Under the pieces are notes generated by a model. That model saw nothing but the letters and a program-made list of their open reading frames with translations, ran no database searches and was not told where the DNA came from. Source: Streptomyces composti (GTDB taxonomy: Bacteria > Actinomycetota > Actinomycetes > Streptomycetales > Streptomycetaceae). From it: a stretch of 64,000 bases of DNA. The stretch is taken from NCBI RefSeq assembly GCF_012034205.1, contig NZ_JAATEM010000005.1:147590-211589 (forward strand), given 5' to 3'. Positions within the stretch are counted from its first letter, which is position 1. Each line of letters opens with the position of its first letter. Of the stretch, positions 58,030 through 64,000 are shown in pieces. The position numbers and the translations under genes were made by a program.

Positions 58030-58827
58030 ATGCGTATCGCCGGAAGCACCACCACCAGGCCGCACCCCCACGACGACGCCCCGGACACCACCGAGGACTT
58101 CGCCCGTCTCGCCCGGCTCCCCGAGGGCCCCGAGCGCACGGCGCTGCGCAACGAACTGGTACGGGCCTGGCTGCCCATGGCCGAGCGCATCGCGGTCCGG
58201 TTCCGCGGGCGCGGCGAGACCCTGGAGGACCTCTACCAGGTGGCGGCCCTGGGGCTGGTCAAGGCGGTGGACCACTACGACCCTGCGCGCGGCCACGCCT
58301 TCGAGGCGTACGCCGTGCCGACCGTCACCGGCGAGATCAAGCGCCACTTCCGCGACCACATGTGGACCCTGCACGTGCCGCGGCGGGTGCAGGACCTGCG
58401 CAACCGGGTGCGCAGCGCGATCAAGGAGCTGTCGCAGACGTCACCGGGCCACACCCCGACGACCGCCGAGATCGCGGAGCACGCGAGACTGACGGAGGAG
58501 GAGGTGCGGGCCGGCTCGGAGGCCCTGGAGTGCTTCTCGGCGCTGTCGCTGGAGGCGGAGATGCCGGGCACCGACGGCTACGCCCTGGCGGACGCGCTCG
58601 GCGGCCCCGACCCGGCGTACGACACGGTCGTCGACCGGGTGGCGGCCCGGCCCTGCCTCCAGGCGCTCCCGGAGCGCGAGCGGGTGATCCTCTATCTGCG
58701 CTTCTTCCGGGGCATGACCCAGAGCACCATCGCCGAGCAGCTCGGGATCTCCCAGATGCATGTCTCGCGGCTGCTGAGCAGCTGCTTCGCCCAGCTGCGC
58801 GAGGAGCTGGCCGCCGAGGGCGGCTGA
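58030..58827 (+). CDS. SigB/SigF-type RNA polymerase sigma factor
   Basis: A 265-residue alternative sigma factor of the SigB/SigF/SigG family for stress or sporulation genes. Region 2 is visible as RNELVRAWLPMAERIAVRF, LEDLYQVAALGLVKAVDHYD and EAYAVPTVTGEIKRHFRDH. Region 3 is PTTAEIAEHARLTEEEVRAG. Region 4 is LPERERVILYLRFFRGMTQS followed by TIAEQLGISQMHVSRLLSSC. The ATG at 58030 has AGGGAGG about 8 bases upstream. No anti-sigma or anti-anti-sigma gene is adjacent, unlike Bacillus sigB operons. The multi-domain phosphatases in the window are possible distant partners. A stem-loop terminator follows. Confidence 0.93.
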   Translation: MRIAGSTTTRPHPHDDAPDTTEDFARLARLPEGPERTALRNELVRAWLPMAERIAVRFRGRGETLEDLYQVAALGLVKAVDHYDPARGHAFEAYAVPTVTGEIKRHFRDHMWTLHVPRRVQDLRNRVRSAIKELSQTSPGHTPTTAEIAEHARLTEEEVRAGSEALECFSALSLEAEMPGTDGYALADALGGPDPAYDTVVDRVAARPCLQALPERERVILYLRFFRGMTQSTIAEQLGISQMHVSRLLSSCFAQLREELAAEGG

Positions 58828-58828
58828 G

Positions 58829-58858
58829 CCTCGGTGCGCTGCGCGCGGCGCACCGAGG
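58829..58858 (+). terminator. Stem-loop after the sigma factor gene
   Basis: Perfect 11 bp arms CCTCGGTGCGC (58829-58839) and GCGCACCGAGG (58848-58858) with an 8-base loop start just past the stop codon. Confidence 0.7.
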
Positions 58859-59093
58859 AGAGCCGGCGGGGAGACGCCGGAGCGCGGCGCTCAGCAGTCG
58901 GGCGGGCGCCGGGACGCGCTGGGCGGCCCCCGTCCGTGGGCATGGTCGCCTCCCGATCCGGTGTGCCGCTGCCGCATCGGCTCCGCACAGTGCTTGAGTG
59001 CCTTCACTCAGTGTCCGGCGCATCCGTCGCCGCACTCGCCGCGCAGCCCGCCACCGGGCGGAGGGAGGCGTTCCGGATCGGTTCCGGATCACC

Positions 59094-59117
59094 GTTTCGG
59101 CATCGTCGCCGGGGTAC
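59094..59117 (+). promoter_or_regulatory. SigB-type promoter upstream of the VOC gene
   Basis: GTTT (59094-59097), 14 bases, GGGTAC (59112-59117) fits exactly the GNNT-N14-16-GGGTAY consensus described for Streptomyces SigB. It lies 83 bases before the VOC gene start. Confidence 0.65.
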
Positions 59118-59199
59118 TCGGCAGGCGCCCGGAGCGGTCCGGGCCGGACACTGATGTCATTCCGGTGCCACCCGGCCGACGAGATCAGGACGCGACGCC

Positions 59200-60003
59200 A
59201 TGAACCACGAGATGCCCTCCCCCGCCGGCACGAAGGACGTCTTCTCGACCGAATCCGTGTTCGGGGCGCCCTGCTGGGTGAGCCTGACCAGCCGTGATCT
59301 GAAGACCACCGAGGAGTTCTACAGCGCCGTGCTGGGCTGGACCTGGCGGCCGGTCCGGCTCGGGGACCGCTTCCGCATCGCCCTGGCGGACGGCACACCC
59401 GTGGCGGGCATCGCCGCGGTCGCCGGGATGTGGCAGATGGCGGTGGCCTGGACGCCCTACTTCGCGGTGCGCAGCGCCGACGAGGCGGTCTCCCGGGTGC
59501 AGGAGCGGGGCGGCACCACGGCCGTGGGGCCGATCTCGCTGGCGCCGGGGCGGGCGGCGCTGCTGGCGGACCGGGACGGGGCGACGTTCGGGATCTGGGA
59601 GGGCGAGCTGTTCACGGACTGGCCGGCCTGGCGCCGCGCCCAGCCGGCCTTCGTCAAGCTGCACACGCGCGACGCCTTCGACGCGGCGATCTTCTACGGG
59701 GAGGTCTTCGACTGGGCCTCGGACAAGCCGGGCTGCTGCGAGGTGGAGTACGTGGGCGACGAGGTGGTGCTGCGCAGCGCCGGTGACGTGGTGGCCCGCA
59801 TCGAGTCGGGTGCCCTGGAGTCGGCGCCCGACCCGACGATCCGCCCGCACTGGCAGGTGCACTTCGCGGTGAAGGACGTCGCCGCCTGCGTCCGGGCCGC
59901 CGAGATGCACGGCGGCAGCGTGCTGTCCCTGTCGGAGGAGGAGGCGGTCCTGCGCGACAACGAGGGCGCCCAGTTCACCGTGACGACCCGCCGCAGCCGC
60001 TGA
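59200..60003 (+). CDS. Two-domain VOC (glyoxalase-fold) protein
   Basis: A 267-residue protein of two vicinal-oxygen-chelate modules. The first begins CWVSLTSRDLKTTEEFYSAV (about residues 25-130), the second AFVKLHTRDAFDAAIFYGEV (about 150-265). Both have the characteristic FY-motif after the first helix. Members include glyoxalases, bleomycin-resistance-like proteins and CFP30B-type stress proteins; the latter layout is the closest by shape. The ATG at 59200 has CAGGA upstream. A consensus SigB-type promoter precedes it, so it is probably a member of the general-stress regulon. The enzymatic reaction is unknown. Confidence 0.87.
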   Translation: MNHEMPSPAGTKDVFSTESVFGAPCWVSLTSRDLKTTEEFYSAVLGWTWRPVRLGDRFRIALADGTPVAGIAAVAGMWQMAVAWTPYFAVRSADEAVSRVQERGGTTAVGPISLAPGRAALLADRDGATFGIWEGELFTDWPAWRRAQPAFVKLHTRDAFDAAIFYGEVFDWASDKPGCCEVEYVGDEVVLRSAGDVVARIESGALESAPDPTIRPHWQVHFAVKDVAACVRAAEMHGGSVLSLSEEEAVLRDNEGAQFTVTTRRSR

Positions 60004-60007
60004 CGGC

Positions 60008-60029
60008 GGGCCGTCCGCGGCGACGGCCC
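60008..60029. terminator. Stem-loop between the VOC and glgX genes
   Basis: 8 bp arms GGGCCGTC (60008-60015) and GACGGCCC (60022-60029) with a 6-base loop, located between the converging VOC and glgX genes. Confidence 0.55.
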
Positions 60030-60078
60030 ACCGCGTGCCCTCCGCCGGCGTCGCGCGGCGGGTCGTGCCGGGTGGCCC

Positions 60079-62228
<2,150 letters not shown>

Positions 62229-62232
<4 letters not shown>

Positions 62233-62741
62233 CGGGCCTCCTCCAGGACGCCCTCGCCCGTGCGGACCCGGCCGGTGGCGTGGGCGACGCTCACCTCGCG
62301 GGGCAGGTCCAGGCCCTCACGCTCGCGCGGGTCGGGCGCGGTGGGCACCAGCGGGACCCGCTCGCCGGCGCGGGCGCGCTGCGAGAACCAGGTGACCTTG
62401 CCGCCGGTCTCGGTGGCGCAGCAGCCCCAGCCGTCGCTGCTGGCGGCGATGTGCTCCAGGCAGCCGCGCAGCTCCTGGTCGGGTCGCAGGGCGCGGTCGT
62501 TGTCCCCGACGGCCGTGATGAGGTGCTGACCGTTCCACCACATCTCGATCGAGACGTTCTTGTCGCTGGCGTGGTCGTCGATCGCCCGCAGCAGCATCTC
62601 GGTGCCGCCGCAGACGCGCTCCCTCAGGTTCTCGAGGTCCCAGTACCTCAGGTGGGCGGCCAGGATGCGGCTGACCTGTCCCACCCTCTCCGGGCTGACT
62701 TCCACGTCCAGGTGGTAGTAGCAGGGCACTGCGGTCTTCAT
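62229..62741 (-). CDS. Anti-sigma-type HATPase-fold protein
   Basis: A 170-residue protein with an RsbW-like HATPase fold common in Streptomyces. [20 protein letters not shown] and [20 protein letters not shown] correspond to the first helices (N-box region, with an atypical ATP site). [11 protein letters not shown] stands for the G1 region, and [20 protein letters not shown] ends the domain. Related proteins are kinases of anti-anti-sigma factors or degenerate regulators. The Asn and Asp residues needed for ATP binding are not in their standard context here, so kinase activity is doubtful. The ATG at 62741 is followed by a gene coupled directly to glgX, linking regulation with glycogen breakdown. 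Confidence 0.8.
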
Positions 62742-63082
62742 GGTCGTCGGCTCCTCACCGCGAGACTCGCGTTCCTCCTCGCCCCTGCGGGACGAGGCCC
62801 ACCCTGATCACGGAACGTGAGCGGCTGTCGCTTCTGAGTCACCCTCAGCGTGAGCGCGTTGACCCATTCGTGCAACACGAGCGCACGCCTGAGGCGCCTG
62901 AGGTGACAACTGAGCACAACCAGGGGGGTATTGGTTGAAAATCCAACAAGACGCGGAGTCACCGTGCGTGCACCATGTGTGAAGACCTCGATCGCCGTTA
63001 CGGTCCGTGCCGCCGTGCGCACGGCCGCCGCCCGCCCCCGGGAGAACGTGCCCCCATCGAGCCACGGAAAGGTGACGGCGCC
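62742..63082. other. Divergent promoter region between the ATPase-fold and DUF5133 genes
   Basis: About 340 bases with no gene. Near 62931 there is a locally A/T-rich inverted repeat (TTGGTTGAAAATCCAA) following a GGGGGGTAT run, probably part of the promoter for the DUF5133 gene. No clear SigB-type spacing was found there. Confidence 0.45.
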
Positions 63083-63382
63083 ATGCTGCTACCCGCCAAA
63101 GCCGAAGTCGCCCGGCAGTTGCGTCGCTACCGGGCATGGGAACGCGTGATGCTGGCCGCCCCGGCGGACCGCACGGTACGGGCCACGTTCGAGGACTCCG
63201 GCTACACCCTCTGCGTGCTGATGGGCAAGCGCTGCGCCCGCGAGGCGGCGGACGCCGCCGAACGGTACCTGCGCGCAGGCCACCTCACGCATCCGCAGGA
63301 ACCGGCCGACAGGCCGCGTCCGGCCGCCACGGTCAGACGGGGCCCGCCGGTCGCACCGCACTCCACGGCGGGAAGGCCATGA
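63083..63382 (+). CDS. DUF5133-like small Streptomyces protein
   Basis: A 99-residue protein with the DUF5133 pattern: LLPAKAEVARQLRRYRAWER at the N-terminus, then RATFEDSGYTLCVLMGKRCA and REAADAAERYL. The function is unknown. The ATG at 63083 follows GGAAAGGTGA. The last 30 residues are Pro/Arg-rich and probably disordered. The stop codon lies in the loop of the first of three tandem stem-loops that fill the gap to glgE. The gene is probably transcribed together with glgE. Confidence 0.8.
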   Translation: MLLPAKAEVARQLRRYRAWERVMLAAPADRTVRATFEDSGYTLCVLMGKRCAREAADAAERYLRAGHLTHPQEPADRPRPAATVRRGPPVAPHSTAGRP

Positions 63383-63465
63383 ACCTTCCGGCAGCGTTCC
63401 AGCACGGGAAGGCCAGGACCTTCCCCGGCAGTGCTTCACGGCGGGAAGGCCAGGACCTTCCCGCC
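63370..63465 (+). repeat. Three tandem stem-loops between DUF5133 and glgE
   Basis: Three copies of GGGAAGGCC-ATG/AGG-A-CCTTCC are spaced 36 and 37 bases apart. Stems are GGAAGG/CCTTCC (63371-63389), GGGAAGG/CCTTCCC (63406-63425) and GGCGGGAAGG/CCTTCCCGCC (63440-63465), growing stronger towards glgE. The first encloses the DUF5133 stop codon. Confidence 0.7.
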
Positions 63466-63527
63466 GCCGTTCGGTCCCCACGACCGGGCACGGGCCCGGC
63501 GTTCGAGCACGGCGGAGGTGCCAGACG

Positions 63528-64000
63528 ATGAAGACGACCCGGAGCATCGGGCGTGTCCCGGTGCGGGACGTCCGGCCCTCCGTCGAGTGCGGCAGGCGGC
63601 CGGCGAAGGCCGTCGTGGGCGAGACCTTCCAGGTCACGGCGACGGTGCTCCGCGAGGGGCACGAGGCCGTGGCCGCCAATGTGGTGCTGAGGAACCCTCA
63701 GGGGCGGCCGGGGCCGTTCACGCCGATGCGTGAGCTGGCGCCGGGCACCGACCGGTGGGGCGCCGAGGTCACTCCCGACGCCACCGGCCTGTGGACGTAC
63801 CACGTCGAGGCCTGGGGCGACCCGGTCACCACCTGGCGCCACACCGCCGGCGTCAAGGTGCCCGCCGGGATCGACACCGGCCTGGTCCTCGAGGAGGGCG
63901 CCGACCTGTACGAGCGGGCGGCCGCCGGAGTCCCGCAGGACGAGGGGCAGGACGTGCTCCTCGCCGCGGCCGAGACGCTGCGCGACGACTCGCTGCCCTG
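63528..64000 (+). CDS. glgE: Maltosyltransferase GlgE, N-terminal part (3' truncated by window edge)
   Basis: The first 157 residues of alpha-1,4-glucan:maltose-1-phosphate maltosyltransferase, which extends alpha-glucans from maltose-1-phosphate. The N-terminal domain is recognisable: IGRVPVRDVRPSVECGRRPA, KAVVGETFQVTATVLREGHE, FTPMRELAPGTDRWGAEVTP, TYHVEAWGDPVTTWRH and VPAGIDTGLVLEEGADLYER. The GH13 catalytic region lies beyond the window. The ATG at 63528 has GGAGGTG 8 bases upstream. In Streptomyces glgE is followed by treS, pep2 and glgB (established), which would be expected past base 64000. Confidence 0.93.
   Translation, partial: MKTTRSIGRVPVRDVRPSVECGRRPAKAVVGETFQVTATVLREGHEAVAANVVLRNPQGRPGPFTPMRELAPGTDRWGAEVTPDATGLWTYHVEAWGDPVTTWRHTAGVKVPAGIDTGLVLEEGADLYERAAAGVPQDEGQDVLLAAAETLRDDSLP

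Noticed and set aside
63370..63465. Spaced repeats resembling a short CRISPR array
   Set aside because: Only three copies, the repeats are perfect hairpins, the spacing sequence is short and G/C-rich, and there are no cas genes.

Overview
The window reads as the chromosome of a Streptomyces or a close actinomycete. By eye it is very G+C-rich with strong third-position bias. It carries typical Streptomyces genes: SpoIIE-type PP2C phosphatases, a SigB/SigF-type sigma factor, a streptogrisin-like protease, DUF5133, an Rv1733c-like membrane protein, and GlgE/GlgX. No tRNA, rRNA, CRISPR array, integrase or insertion sequence was seen. Both ends cut through genes: a PP2C phosphatase on the left and glgE on the right.

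Layout. 1-11.9 kb: PAS/GAF/PP2C phosphatase, MMPL transporter, a DUF1996 surface protein with a sortase signal, GNAT and YihY genes diverging around a perfect CebR-type operator, a flavodoxin-like reductase, a methyltransferase, an Rv1733c-like protein and a zinc alcohol dehydrogenase. 11.9-13.2 kb: no intact gene, but a frameshifted remnant and short tandem repeats. 13.2-16.4 kb: secreted PhoD phosphatase and a streptogrisin C-like protease. 16.6-20.6 kb: a compact minus-strand operon of unknown function, with a 62-residue peptide, a 230-residue unknown, two paralogous helical proteins (probably DUF6895) and a beta-lactamase-fold hydrolase. It is driven from a strikingly A/T-rich promoter region and followed upstream by a truncated CYP152-type P450 remnant and a small conserved-looking protein. 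21.7-24.4 kb: catalase and an alpha/beta hydrolase.

24.4-45.9 kb: a polyketide locus on the minus strand. It holds a two-HTH PucR-type regulator, a fatty acyl-AMP ligase, a 4618-residue synthase (ACP, two KS-AT-DH-KR-ACP modules, a condensation domain and a full FkbH glyceryl-transfer region), an ACP-thioester reductase, and an alpha/beta hydrolase with a cysteine in the nucleophile elbow. My reading (inference) is that a fatty acid is activated, extended twice, esterified to an FkbH-loaded glyceryl unit on the next ACP, and released reductively as a glycerol-type polyketide lipid.

46.1-64 kb: mostly housekeeping and stress genes. These are YciO/YrdC, a metallophosphoesterase, a TauD-type dioxygenase, an aldo/keto reductase, a large PP2C/ATPase phosphatase, a peroxiredoxin-DoxX pair, an ATP-dependent DNA ligase, an NPP1 protein, a divergent HemC paralogue, a SigB-type sigma factor with its own SigB-type promoter, and a VOC protein with a second such promoter. 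The window ends with glgX coupled to an ATPase-fold protein, DUF5133 and the start of glgE. The two most promising undescribed systems are the 16.6-20.6 kb operon and the FkbH/condensation/reductase release logic of the polyketide locus.
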